A stretch of 64,000 nt of DNA, from positions 5,403,207 to 5,467,206 of the forward strand of contig OZ234496.1 in NCBI GenBank assembly GCA_965153455.1, in the 5' to 3' direction. This DNA comes from Sphagnum compactum (taxonomy: Eukaryota; Bryophyta; Sphagnopsida; Sphagnales). The position numbers and the translations under genes were made by a program. Below, piece by piece: positions 46,967 to 60,623 of the stretch (position 1 is the stretch's first letter; every line of letters begins with the position of its first letter). The notes under the pieces were generated by a model. The model was not told where the DNA came from. It made no database searches and worked only from the letters and a program-made list of their open reading frames with translations.

Positions 46967-49348
46967 ATGTCAGAGCAACCACCTACAGATGCAGCTGTGG
47001 CAGAGACAGTGGCTGCAGTAATCAATAATGCAGCAAACATTCCTGCCAATCAGCCTGCCCCTGCAGATAAGTATGCAAGCACTCCTCGACTTTTTGGCAG
47101 GAAACAGCCTGTTCACCAGGTTCTTGGTGGTGGTACAAGTAAGCTTCCTCTGTATTCCTTTTTTCATCTGGCACTGATGATGTGTTCTGGTGCTTGGCAA
47201 CATCAGATTTATGCATGAATCATTTTCTGATTTAGTTTTCTTGGTGTTGGAATCAAAATTCAGCTACTTTTGCTCTGATGCTTTAATTTGCAGAACTGTA
47301 GTATATCAGTAGGTGGTCGACAGCAAAATCAAAACAGGAAGGACAAATCCAAGTGATGTTCTCTATTTAGGCGTGAATTTGTGTGTATTGTTGACTTCCA
47401 CACATTCTTTTGTGTGGAAGAATCTCTTTGTCTGGTGTGCATGTTGCTTAACAGGTTATTTTCAAGCCTTGAAAACCGTAATGACAATCCATCCACCCAT
47501 TTGGAGTACCCAGACATAGAGAAGTTGATGCTTTATCTTTTTCTCTATCCCTTTCCCTTTGGCTTAGATGCTATCTTGTTCAGGTACAAGCTAAAGTGAA
47601 AATGAAGCTTCTGGTCACAAGCTTATTGCAGCTTGAATGAGGATACTGTTGTTTTCTTCAAATTAGCCATGCCTCCTGAATGCAAGTTAACATCATGATC
47701 AATTTCCATAGCTTCTGGGCATACAATAGAACCTCTTGATGCAGATTTCTGTACAATTGCTTACACCAAGTTTTGAGCAGATTGTTATATACTTTTATCT
47801 TGCCCTAATACTGGGAGCTGATGATGTCAGAGAGAGTAATGGCAGGGAGTCACTGCCATTCACCAGGAAGGTGGTCGTATTATACTTTGGGGATAACACT
47901 CACAAAGTTACAATGCCACTCATTCTGTTTGTGTTTGTGTGGCTGGAACTGACACAACACTTGTTTGGTTGGGTTACATGTTTTTGTGGAGTTCTCTCTG
48001 AAATCAGCCTAACATATGTTCTCTATCCAAAGACTCCTCTTTTTTTAAAGCTGTGTCTGTGTACAGAACTGCCATGCATAGACCTAGATAGCTATGTTTG
48101 TGTAAATGATGCCTCCTCTGTTCTTGTAGCCTCTGGGGTTTTGTGGTTTTTAGAGAAGAGCGGAAGGCAGTAGGAAAGATAGTAAATTGTTGTTTTCTCA
48201 AAAGGATGTGGCACAACCACTCTGTATGGTAATCTGGGACTGAATATCCTTGCAGCTGCTGATGTGCTACTGTGGAGGAAGAAGCACCTTTCTGTTGGTC
48301 TCTTGGTGGGAGCAACTCTCGCATGGATTTTGCTGGAGAAGACAGGATATACAGTGGTGTCAATTGTCTCTAATGTTACACTGTTTCTGGTGGTTATCCT
48401 TTTTGTATGGTCAAACGTGGCAGCTTTACTTAACAGGTCCTTCTCCCAGCACTGATCATACTCTTGTTGGTTCTAATCAGGGATGAACTAGTGTTCCTGA
48501 GCTCTTTTGACTCTGTATGGTTCATGAAGAGGAATGTATCTAATCAAAGCCTTGTTCGGGGTTCACAGTTTAGAATGTCAGAATGTGGGAATTTTGTGGG
48601 CTTGCTGGTGGATAAAGGCTTGTTGATCTGCTAAGGTTTGTTGTATTTGTACAGGGCCCCTCCTCCTTTGCCAGAGCTGTCTTTGTCCGAGGATTTTGTC
48701 CTCAGTACAGCTAGCTCAGTTCGCCTGGAATTAAACAAGGCTTTGGCAATTGCCCATGATGTAGCCCTTGGCAAAGATTTCAAGCTTTTCTTGAAGGTGA
48801 CAAATTTGTTGCTGTCAATTTAGTCAAAAACATGGTTATACTTTCAAGCCATTGTTACCAATCTGGGAACGTTCCTGTGCTATGTAGGTTATTGCTGCGT
48901 TATGGATTGTCTCCACTGTTGCCAGCTGGTTCAACCTCTTGACTCTCATCTATATTTGTAAGCAGTCTATTGCCCAATCTTTCTAGGTTTTGTTGCCCTT
49001 TTATCCGAAAATTGGTCAAAGAATTGGCTAACACAAAAACCATTTCATGGTTGTAAGAACATCAACTTTTTCCATGTCCTGAGTTTCTGTTTGAATCTAG
49101 TTCAAATTGCCCTAACAATAGTGAGACAACATCTGTTACTGTCTAATTCTGACCATGTCCCCCTGCTCTTGGAACCAGGTATTGTCTTGGCTCTGACTGT
49201 GCCATTTATTTACGAGAAGTATGAGGATGTTATTGATCATCATGCAAATAGAATAAGTGAACAGGCACAGGCTCACTACAAGAAGCTGGATGAGAATGTT
49301 TTCAGCAAGATTCCCAAGGCCCCTGTGAAAGAGAAGAAGATCCAGTAG
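46967..49348 (+). CDS. Reticulon-like protein (RTNLB type)
   Basis: Exons 46967-47138, 48256-48436, 48655-48796, 48888-48957 and 49179-49348 total 735 nt in phase and encode 244 residues. The N-terminus is Ala-rich, then RLFGRKQPVHQVLGGG leads into the reticulon homology domain: ADVLLWRKKHLSVGLLVGAT, a long hydrophobic hairpin up to SNVAALLNR, a 60-residue loop (PPPLPELSLSEDF), a second hydrophobic hairpin (VIAALWIVSTVASWFNLLTL) and VPFIYEKYEDVIDHHA. Plant reticulons insert these hairpins as wedges that curve and tubulate the ER. The protein ends KKIQ, which fits the KKxx ER-retrieval signal. Length and exon logic fit an intact gene. A long 5'-leader intron probably precedes it. Confidence 0.95.
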
Positions 49349-51355
49349 GTGGGTGAGGTTGAGTTTAGACTGAGCTACAGATTCATGGGCTGTTCTGGAG
49401 GGTTTCTTCTATAAATAACAATCAAAATACCCTGGAGACACAGGTTGCTGTGCTCTTTCCTTCCAGAGGCCCCATTGTGTCTAGAGAAGTTTGATCATGT
49501 CTTGCTTTCAATCCACTGTAAAATTATTGTATTGTAAACATCAAGATATGGATGTGTGCAGCAAGTCTTTTTAAGTGTTGTATCAGTGTGGGATACAATT
49601 AGAGCACAAGACTAGGCTGAGATCCCAGCAGGAGCCAAACCAGTAGGAAGATCAGCTCTTGTGCACACTGAATTCAAGTTGACTTCTTGGTGTGCCTTGA
49701 TGAATATTGGCTTGTGTCACCAGTCCCGATTACACTGATATTCTTAAAATATGGTTAGAACAGTGTTACCTGGATACTGATACATCCACTTGGTCTTGTT
49801 TCCCTTATGGAGAGGACAACTTCTGACCCAAGATCCTTCAAGCAAATTTAGACATTAGGAATTCATTAAGTTCAACATGTTTGGGCCTCCTTTCAACAAT
49901 TGGGGCTCTTCCCATGCTTTCCAGAAAGTAATGAATCTATCTATGAAGCAAGGTTGTTTGTTTGTTTTGTTTGTACTGATGAGATCCACTGAACCGGGAT
50001 GCTTCAAATCATGCTCTTGGTGTCTTTGGAAAGCTCTCAAGGAGGAGGGCTGCATCAGCTTGGTTCCATGGCATTTGGACGTGTGGTGTAGAAGTTCTTG
50101 AATAATGAATGATTTCTTCACTGAAAATTAGATTAATTCGTAGCTAAAAATTTCGGAAGAATTGGAATGTGCCTTTGGTGTTCGTGGAAAGATCTTGATG
50201 AGCAGGATTTCATGGAATTTATTTGGCAAGATTTGGATTCAAAAGGTCGGAGATACTGATTTTTAAGTGATTTCTGCTGCTGAAAATTCCAAAAATTCCA
50301 AAAAACAATGTTTTGGAAGGAAAAATCGTTTGAGAACATGGTAACATTTGAAAGCTTATCGTTCAATTCAAGCATGATTTCCTTTCATATTTGGCTGTTC
50401 AAAAAATTGCAATACAATGTTCACATGTTGAGTTTTCCCTATTTTATAATGGGTTTACACTTGGGCCAATGGCACAGGCCACACTAATTTCAATAAATCT
50501 CAGTTTGAAATGCTGAAACTCAGCATTCAATGCACAAGGTTCACAAGGAATTATAGGAGCTGTATAGGTAGGACCAGAGAAAGTATATGGAGGCGTTGAC
50601 GAAATATAGAAGACGGTGAAACTCAGAAAACCATCAATTTATGGTTATCTGAGTTTCATGGCCCAGTTGAATGCTAATGTACTTGCAGGTTACCTTAAAA
50701 TCTCACCCTGTTTCTGACCAAACTCAGGGTTCTGGTGCTGTCCCTTCCTTACTCAACAGATGACTTCTGTTTGGAGTGCATCTGCTGGGCGCTGATGAAG
50801 ACCTCTTGTCACAAGGTACCCATAGCCACATATAGACCATTATTGAATCCCATAGACAGCAAAAAACGGGTGGGATGCAACAACTAGGCTCACAATCATT
50901 TGCTTGTGGATTTATGAGAGAGACCAGTTGAAAGAGTAAGGGGAGAGAAGGAAAATAGTAGGGAAGGAAAACCAGAGGAGAGGAAGAGGAGATTCACATT
51001 TTATCTGTTGATGTCTTCATCCTCAGGCTAAATGATATGAATGATGTGATCCATTTATACTGACTGGAATAAGGAATTGCCCTAGTTAAAATCCACTTAT
51101 AGAAAATTATCAAACCTTACTCTGTGTGCAAGAGATTACATCATCACAAAACTGTTTAGAGACAATTCTTTTCAAGAATGGTGAGACATCTAGATCTTGC
51201 AAAGTGTGTCTTCAGAAAATCTTCAATGCATGGACACAGTTTTTCATGATGCATTGTTTGAAATCTGCAGCAACCATTGCCACAAACCTGCAAAGTCATA
51301 TGATCAATCCCCTGCCCAGCTAACTCCCAGCCCAAAAAAGCAAACAACCTTTCTG
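49349..51355. other. Intergenic stretch between reticulon and eS21, no gene seen
   Basis: The left part is the reticulon 3' UTR and the right end the eS21 3' UTR, since eS21 is read leftward; the genes are convergent. The only structure noted is the hairpin at 50617-50658. Confidence 0.5.
50617..50658. repeat. 18-bp hairpin with 6-nt loop
   Basis: TGAAACTCAGAAAACCAT, loop CAATTT, then ATGGTTATCTGAGTTTCA; one mismatch. The core TGAAACTCAG recurs about 110 bp upstream (near 50510) in another small palindrome. It lies between convergent genes. Confidence 0.7.
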
Positions 51356-51359
51356 CACT

Positions 51360-53418
<2,059 letters not shown>

Positions 53419-53539
53419 GATTGCAGACAGAAGAAAATGTTCTTGGAAGACGGAAACGATTGGAGATGAAGCTGAAGGGCAAGTCGTTACAAACAATCAA
53501 AACAACTGGCAACCAAGCGGAACTTGAAAGAGAGAAGAG

Positions 53540-53548
53540 TTAGGGTTT
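53540..53548 (-). promoter_or_regulatory. Telo box upstream of eS21
   Basis: On the minus strand the sequence reads AAACCCTAA, 122 bp upstream of the eS21 ATG. Telo boxes near the start site are typical of plant ribosomal-protein promoters, where they support coordinated expression in growing cells. Confidence 0.7.
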
Positions 53549-53564
53549 TGGGAGCGCCGCCGCT

Positions 53565-54325
53565 TCGGGCGAGGCCTCGGCACTATGTCCCAGGGGGATA
53601 CAGCACTTTGCCTGGCAGGGCAGCCCGAAAATATTTGGCCTGTGTGAAGGGAAAAAAAAGAGAGTTGTGGGCGGGGTTCGAAGATGTGGGAAGTGTGTCG
53701 TCGTATCCAGGAGGAAAGCCTCTCAAAGTGTATCTCTCGCTCGCTCCCATCGAAGTCGTCGTCTCCCTGAACACCTGTACCTTTCTCTCGCGTCCAGTTT
53801 CCGACAAGCAAGTTTGCAAAGATTTGTAGATGACAACCCAATTTCCCATTCCGCCAATACAGTCGAGAACCGTGCTATTGTTTTGTGAATTTCTTGATAT
53901 TCCTGTGGAGGAGAAGTTCTTTCTGTTGGAAGAGGAAATTATCTGTTCGAGGTTAGAAGCTCACAAGAGTTGCCTAATCCTCAGTTGTTTGCTATTTTGT
54001 GAAATTCTTCCTGTTCCGAAAGGAATTGTTTGAGGTCAGAAGGTTAGAAGAGATGCACAATCCTCGGGTGTTGTTCGTGAAATTCTCGCCATTCCTTTTG
54101 AGCAAATGATGCTCTTGGCTTCTGCAACAATCTCATAGATACGTTTGTTCAAGCTTGCAAAGGGAGTGGTGGGTGACTGGGAAAGAGCAACAGGAAGAAT
54201 GGAGGAAGATGAGGGACATAGATCATTGACGCAAAACCCTCTTATTTTCATCGCCCAGGCCAAACTTTTTCGGGCTGCCCTGCCCGGCGAATTGTTGTAT
54301 CCCGTTCGGACATAGTGACGAGGCG
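53565..54325. repeat. ~75-bp inverted repeat arms around ~600 bp
   Basis: The arm at 53565-53645 and the reverse complement of 54241-54325 share CACTATGTCC, GGGATACA, GGCAGGGCAGCCCGAAAA and TTTGGCCTG, about 80% by eye. Similarity starts at CCTCG(G/T)CACTATG on both outer sides and fades after TTTGGCCTG. No flanking duplication is clear. The left arm overlaps the eS21 upstream region. A foldback transposon or an inverted promoter duplication are both possible. Confidence 0.65.
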
Positions 54326-54329
54326 AGCC

Positions 54330-56080
54330 GATGATGCCCAAGTCTGTCGTCTCCAACCAGCTTACAACCGGAGGTTCTTTACCCGGTTATCTGATCTCTG
54401 TGGAGAATGGGAGCGACGAGGGAAGACGAGGGATCGGGAAAGGAGGGCAAAAGGAGACGTGCGCCTCGCAATCTTGTCCTGCAGTTCTTGCGACGTTTGC
54501 CACATTCCAGTGTTGTGTGCAATCGGTTAGCCTCACACTTGCACATTGGGGGACTTGACATGCGTTACGAAAGTTGGAAATTTGCACAAAATGATGGCAG
54601 GTTTTGAGAAGGTTGTAATCTGTTCTCGAGATTATTCTGGGTTCATTGTGAACCGGGTGTTGATGATGCACAATGATCAACGAGGGACTCTTTAATGGCC
54701 TCTTGCTGCTGGAAGGTGAAGGCACTCCACATGACGTGTATGGACAGAAGACAGGCATGGAACTTCGAAGCCACGACTGTGAAGCCTCGCTTGAATGCAA
54801 TCCAAGACAACAGCTACTAACTACGCTTTTGTTCGAGACTAGAACATTAGCTATTCTGCATGGAAGAAAACTGAAAACCCAGTGTTGGGGTGAGAAAACA
54901 TGGATTTGATAATGTGAGAACAACAATAATGCATGATGGGTGTTAATGGATGCAAAGTTTGCGAAGAAAAAGTGCATGCGGGATCATCAACACTACTGCC
55001 GTCATGAGAGAAAGGTCGTGAACACTTAACGAAGATTCATGGGTTGCTTGATTGATTGGTCTAGAAATCAGTGGCTTCAGGACAAGGTTTGAGAAAGTTC
55101 CGTGGTTGTCGATGGCCTCAAACTGAAGCAGGAACAATCAACTTGAAGACGATGATCTCTGAGTCAACAACCATGAAGAAGAAGATCATTTACTTTTCAC
55201 TCGCCTCATGCTCTCTTCATGGAGACCATCATGTTGGCCGTCAACCCTAAAGTGAGAAGTAGAAGCCCCAAGTTCGAAGTGCAAGATAGGTTTACTTTCA
55301 CTTCTTCTTGGTTCTCACTAATGGAGACACATGTTTTGTTTTGTACCCATTTCTGCCTGAAGTTGTCAGCAAGCCCCCAAAAGAATGAGAGAAGAAAGAT
55401 GGAAATGGTTGAAAGATTGAAATCTTGATGCAACTCTCATCATCACCGTCAAACACCAACGCTTTTCTGGAAGCAGATTACACAGTTTGGTGTAAAATGT
55501 TCCCGCGTTTGTTGTCACCATCTTATCACATTGCAGTTTCGTGTGAGGAGAAAGGCATGTGCGAATTCCGCACTCGTCCCCATCGCACCGCATGAATCTG
55601 CGAAAACGGCCAAGGGATGAATGCGCAAGCAGCGAGGATGATCGGAAACTGTCGGAATCTGTCGATGTGAGTGTCCGCAATGTCGCGTATTTTCACGTCA
55701 CGGATGTTCGGAAGAACGATTCTCACCCACGAAGGAATGGGTGAGCCAGCAGGTCCAGTGGATGACGTGCAACGTTCATCTTCTCGAGGAGGTTGTGAAA
55801 GAGGTCTTCACTGACAAGAAAGACAGAAGAGAAGAAGACGAAGAAGAAGAGAAGAGAAGTTCTTCTTTGTCTTTGTGTTTTTGGTTTCGTGGCTGTGTTG
55901 GGTGTTATTTCTGCTCCTCATTCCTTGCGCGCGCATACACAATGCACAGCTTTCGTGGCCAGAAGAAGAGGCGATTGGAAAATGAGTGGGAATTGTCTCC
56001 GATTGTTATGTTTTGAGATTTTTGTGGAGAGAAGAAGAGAACAGGAGGGGGGAGGGGGAGGGCGAGAACGGTGAAGTTAG
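54330..56080. other. Upstream region of the 1382-aa gene, no separate gene seen
   Basis: Several open stretches overlap on both strands without splice or domain support. The end is purine-rich (55825-56066, with GAAGAAGA and GGAGGGGG runs), fitting a 5' UTR or core promoter. Confidence 0.45.
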
Positions 56081-56084
56081 GTCG

Positions 56085-59000
56085 ATGATGGAGGTGCTGG
56101 ACTGGCGCGTGCAAAGCAATTGGACGACAATTCGTGGCGATCTGGGGACGAGTGTGAGTGTCCACAATTGCGTCCACGGGAATGTCTCTGGTCATAATAA
56201 AGCGGGTTCGGTCTTTGACGCCGATGCAGCAGTAGGTGTCCCGGTGCTTTTGGTTCCAGGGTCACAGACACAACCTTGTGAGATCACACGTAAGAATCGA
56301 TTTTGTAACGCTTCTTATAGCGCTTCTTCCTTCGTATTTCTGTTGCTGTCAACTCTGATTCTGGAAGGAGAGAATTAAACATCTCGTGTAGTGAGTCTGG
56401 AATGCTTTTCTTAAGGTTGGAGAGAATGTGGGGTAATTCAACAACTCCCCATTCTTTTGGACAGTGTTGTAGGAATTCACATCAGAGCCCATGAGGTCTA
56501 GCATTATGGTGGATTTGCCTTCTAGAAATTCAATCTGGGACTGACAAGCTGTGGCAGATGAGTAGCAATTCTGATGTGGTACAATCCGGTCCTGATATTA
56601 TCTCTTCTTCCTCTTGTTTCTTAATTTGTTATGTTCAACATTGCTAAATTTCATTCCTGTGTATGTGTTGTGCATGCAGTTCAATTTCCACAGCAGTTGT
56701 GTGATGTAAAGAGCATACAGATCCGAAGCTCTGCTGAGACCTGCAATATTTGCATCCATGGTGGAGGCAACAATGACATAAATTATCTTTGTATGCTTCG
56801 TGCTAATGTTCAAGCTGAAACCAGAATCCACAACAATACTACTGCTGGCAGGTTGGGTGAAAAAGATCTCTATGTGGATACGGGATCAAATTTGAAATGC
56901 CTTTCTGATGTTGGAAGAGGTTGTAAGGATATCAATGCCAAACAGGGTTGTAGACCTCAAGAGATTCCTGGAGATGCAGTCTCACACTCAGTGAGTGCAG
57001 AGATGTCTTCCCACACTGAGAACAAGATGGGAGAACAAGATGGTCAGATCAAGAAGAGTATCATGTTGACAAGACAGGAACATGATCTTCAGGAAGAGAG
57101 AATTGACCTTTCTTGTGCCATAGATGAGGACAAACAAAGCTGTTCAGAGGATTCAACAGATTGGGTTGAATGCTTGCATCAGCTCAACAGATCTCCCGCG
57201 CCTAATCTTGATGAGGACAAAAGAATGATGGAGGCAAGTGAAAACAATTTTCATCTTGTTGACACAGAGGAGGGAACCTGCCACAAAAATCTTTCAGATC
57301 CATATCCTATGCGAATTGGAAGAGGCTACAAAGATGATGCCAGCCTGCTCACAAAAGGTTATCAAAGTGGAGAATATGATCATACTAACATTAGACTCTT
57401 TCAAGATTCTTGCAGCTCACAAGTTGGTATAGATGGAAAGAAGGGGAGGAATGAGGTTGAGTGTCTAAATTTCATACCACAAAGAAGTAGTCCAGGAGGG
57501 GGACAGAAAACAAAGGAATCTGTACAGAGCGTGGTCAGACCCAATGATGATTTGGGGAGTTCTGGTCTCAGATGCATTGACAATGAGATGGAAAAGGATA
57601 TCAGCAGCAAGCTGGTTGGTGCAGTGGTTGAGGACAATAATGCTCTCTTTGAGGCAGAATTGGAGTTGCAGAATCAGAATCTCTGCTCATCTATGACAAT
57701 TGGGTTACTTTCACCAACAAAGAACTCTTGTGTGGTTGTTGAACACATTCTGGTCACTGTGTCTCGAGGCCCAACTTTTCTGTCTGGAGGTTTATCGGAC
57801 TGTGTGAAGTTATCACAACTGGCATCCAGTGGAGAGGATTGGTCTTCCTCACCACGGATGTTGACATCCGGCAGTCTACCAAGGGCACAAGGATTTCCAG
57901 CATCAGCAACAAAAAACCCATCTGTGTCATCTTTTGTAAGTATTGATGGGCTAGTATTGGGATCAGCACACCAACGTAGTATATCAGGGCCTAGTCTTGA
58001 TCAACCCATTGAAGAGTTGATAGCAAGCATGCTACCTGATTGTCCAGAAGAGCACATGGTTTCTGCAGGCCTTGCATCATCAGATGTAAGGCAAAACTCT
58101 TCAGCTGTGGACGTTTGGCAGCGCCTTGACAGACTTGAAGCTGTTTGTGTACGCATTGAGACTTCTCTTTGCAAGGTTTTGGAGTCTTTTGACAGACGAC
58201 TTGAGATTCTTGAAGCTAGGAAGATATTGGAAGTTCAGCCTTCTCTTGCCACTTTTCCAGAATCCAAGGGCTTGGAATCTTTTGACAGACAGCTTGAGCT
58301 TCTTGAAGCTAGGAAGACATTGGAAGTTTGGCCTTCTCATGCTGCTTTTCCAGAAGCTGAGGGTTTAGAGTCTTTCAACACACGACTTGCGCTTCTTGAA
58401 GCTGGGAAGATCATTAGAGTTCAGCCTTCTCATGCTACTTTTCCAGAAGCTGAGGGTTTGGAAGGCCAGCTATCAAAGCAACATGCAGCCTTTGCAACCT
58501 ATTCATCATCCCACCCTCCAGTGTTGAGCACATCTCCATACAGATATGGTGACTGCCTGAATCATGAGAGTCCTTTGCTTGGTTCGTTCTGGAGTCCCTA
58601 CTCTTCAACCACCATGCTAGCATCACCTTCAGCTGACCAGTCACAACTTGCAAAATCTCAATGGTCTTCACCTCAACAGTCAACATCATCAGACGGCTTA
58701 TTGTCATCAACTCCATCATTACAAGTGCCACCACCATCCTTATCCTCCTCAGTGCAACCATTCAATCATTCATTTCCATTATGCAGTATTTCAGCTTTCA
58801 CAATACCCCGAGAACTACCAACACCACAAGTACCATCCCCATCACACTTGGAACCTCTGGAGTTGAGGTCACCAGCACAACTGCACACCACCAAATTGAC
58901 CAAGACTTCTTTGCCTTCAATCTACCAGCCTTTGTGTTCTTCCTCGCTGCCATTGTCATCCAGCCCTGTTATCCTTCCTCCAATGTCAGCAGGCAGACTT

Positions 59001-60623
59001 TCTTCTGCATTACCACCTTTGGTATCTGCATCATCTACCATTTCAGAGCTCTTGCAATCATCTTTCCTGACAGCTGCTCCTGAAGCCTCTTCATCTCTGG
59101 CTCATTCCACTTTTGATTTGTCCACAAGCACAGCCACAAACACTTTGTCAGAGGGTTCCATTGTTCGAGAGTTTTTAGCAGCAATTCCATCCCAGCAGCT
59201 AACAATTGATGCTGCTGCTGCTTCCAAGGAAAGTCCAAAGGGAGTTAGAGAGCAAAGCAACAGTTCTGACAATTGCAGCAAAGACTCCACTCAGCAGTCG
59301 CAATCTTTGTGGCTGGCTCCAGCACTACCTTCAGTGTCTGCAGGTCAATCATCCTTTACGGCATTTTCAAGGCCCTTTTTGTCAGGTTGCAATGGTTTGC
59401 GACCTGGTTCAAATTTATGTATCAGCAACATGCCTGACAAAGGTTCAAGGGTCGAAGCTAAAATTGATGAAGTCAGTGCCAACTCCATTCAACAGCCTTT
59501 GCATGGTTCAGATTTAATATCAAACAGATCATGTGAGGGCATTCCTATGATTGCAAAGCAAGGCATGTGGTATCGAGAGATTTCTGACTTTGGACATAAA
59601 GTCTCTTGTGACACTATATTAAGCAGAGAAGGGAAGGGTGCCAGTGATATGGAAATACAAGGAGTCAATCGGTCAGAAGAATTTGCTGGCCACCAAGAAG
59701 CTGGGGTGTTGAGTCCATATCAAGGTGTGTGGTCAAGGCACCATGAAGACACTGGGTTTGGTCTGGAAGAGGAAATTTTGCTGCGTCCCAGAGCAGTTGA
59801 CTTGAGTTATCAATGCAGAAGCAGCAATAGTCTGACAAATGGATCTGCAATGAGAGATATTGGCTTGGCAGAGCCAAAAAAGTCATATTTTCCAACATCC
59901 TCTGATGTGCTGCATGGCAATGGCATAGCAAGCAAGACCCTTGGAAATAAGCATGCTTTGCAAAAACCTGTTTGTAAGGAAGATGGAGGTGACTTCCAGA
60001 ATTGGTATGTACAACAGGAAGTGGTTAGGTCTGGGATTTCACATGTACCAAATGTGTCTCCAAGGAGTCAGCAATACGGCATGCTTCCACCAACACCATC
60101 AGTGACACTGGTTGAAAATACACAACAACAGTCATTCAGCGACTTCTTTGATAATGATTTTAGCGCTCCGCCCAGCAATTCTCTCTTGGTGACATGTGGC
60201 AATGATGCAGGTACAGAAGGAACTTGGTCCACATTGTTATCAACTCAGAGGAGAGGCTGTCCACTGCAAAATGACACTGTCTCTCAGGAATGGTTCTGGG
60301 CTTCTAATGCCAGCTTGATGTCAACGCACCTCCCTGCTCATAGGGAGACAATTGTTGAAGAAGACCTCACACATCACTGTGCTAGGCCTTCCAATGAACA
60401 GGAACAGGGATACTGGGATTGCTTAAAGCCTCATGAGACAAGTTCAGCAACCTCTCAAGTTTCATCAAGTGTCATACCTTCAGCTACAGCTTCACCATTT
60501 GTGGCTGCTGGATCTGTGCATGGCCCTGTGGAGGACTCATTTCTGCATGAAGTTATGAATCCTCATTTTCTTTCCACCAACAGTTATCCATTTGTGTCAC
60601 CAACCTCACAGTTTTTTGCATGA
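56085..60623 (+). CDS. Large Ser-rich protein of unknown function (1382 aa, two exons)
   Basis: Exon 1 is 56085-56289 (68 codons plus 1 nt, donor GTAAGA); exon 2 is 56680-60623 after the acceptor TGCATGCAG. Together they give 4149 nt in frame. An in-frame ATG at 56631 lies within the intron and is not the likely start. The N-terminus (MMEVLDWRVQSNWTTIRGDL, later FPQQLCDVKSIQIRSSAETC) looks like a folded beta-rich domain I cannot name. An acidic polar middle leads to a predicted helix, VWQRLDRLEAVCVRIETSL, and then three 31-residue repeats (residues 569-661). Residues about 675-880 are Ser/Pro/Thr-rich. The C-terminus is polar with scattered aromatic patches. I see no signal peptide, membrane segment or catalytic motif. 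A scaffold or regulatory role is only a guess. Confidence 0.85.
58179..58457 (+). repeat. Three 93-bp in-frame tandem repeats
   Basis: Units at 58179-58271, 58272-58364 and 58365-58457 encode LESF(D/N)-RL-LLEA-K, then V-PS-A-FPE--G, 31 residues each. The LESF--RL--LEA part repeats the amphipathic pattern of the preceding helix, so the array lengthens a possible coiled coil. Units differ at roughly a quarter of residues. Confidence 0.9.

Noticed and set aside
47736-48173. 145-codon plus-strand open frame inside reticulon intron 1
   Set aside because: Cys/Leu-rich with no family match; the flanking exons join in phase without it.
54387-54977. 196-codon minus-strand open frame
   Set aside because: Overlaps open frames on the other strand in GC-rich upstream sequence and has no recognisable domain or splice support.
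56631-56679. ATG at 56631 as the start of the large protein
   Set aside because: The following 48 nt look like an intron end with a TGCATGCAG acceptor, and an upstream exon (56085-56289) joins exactly in phase.
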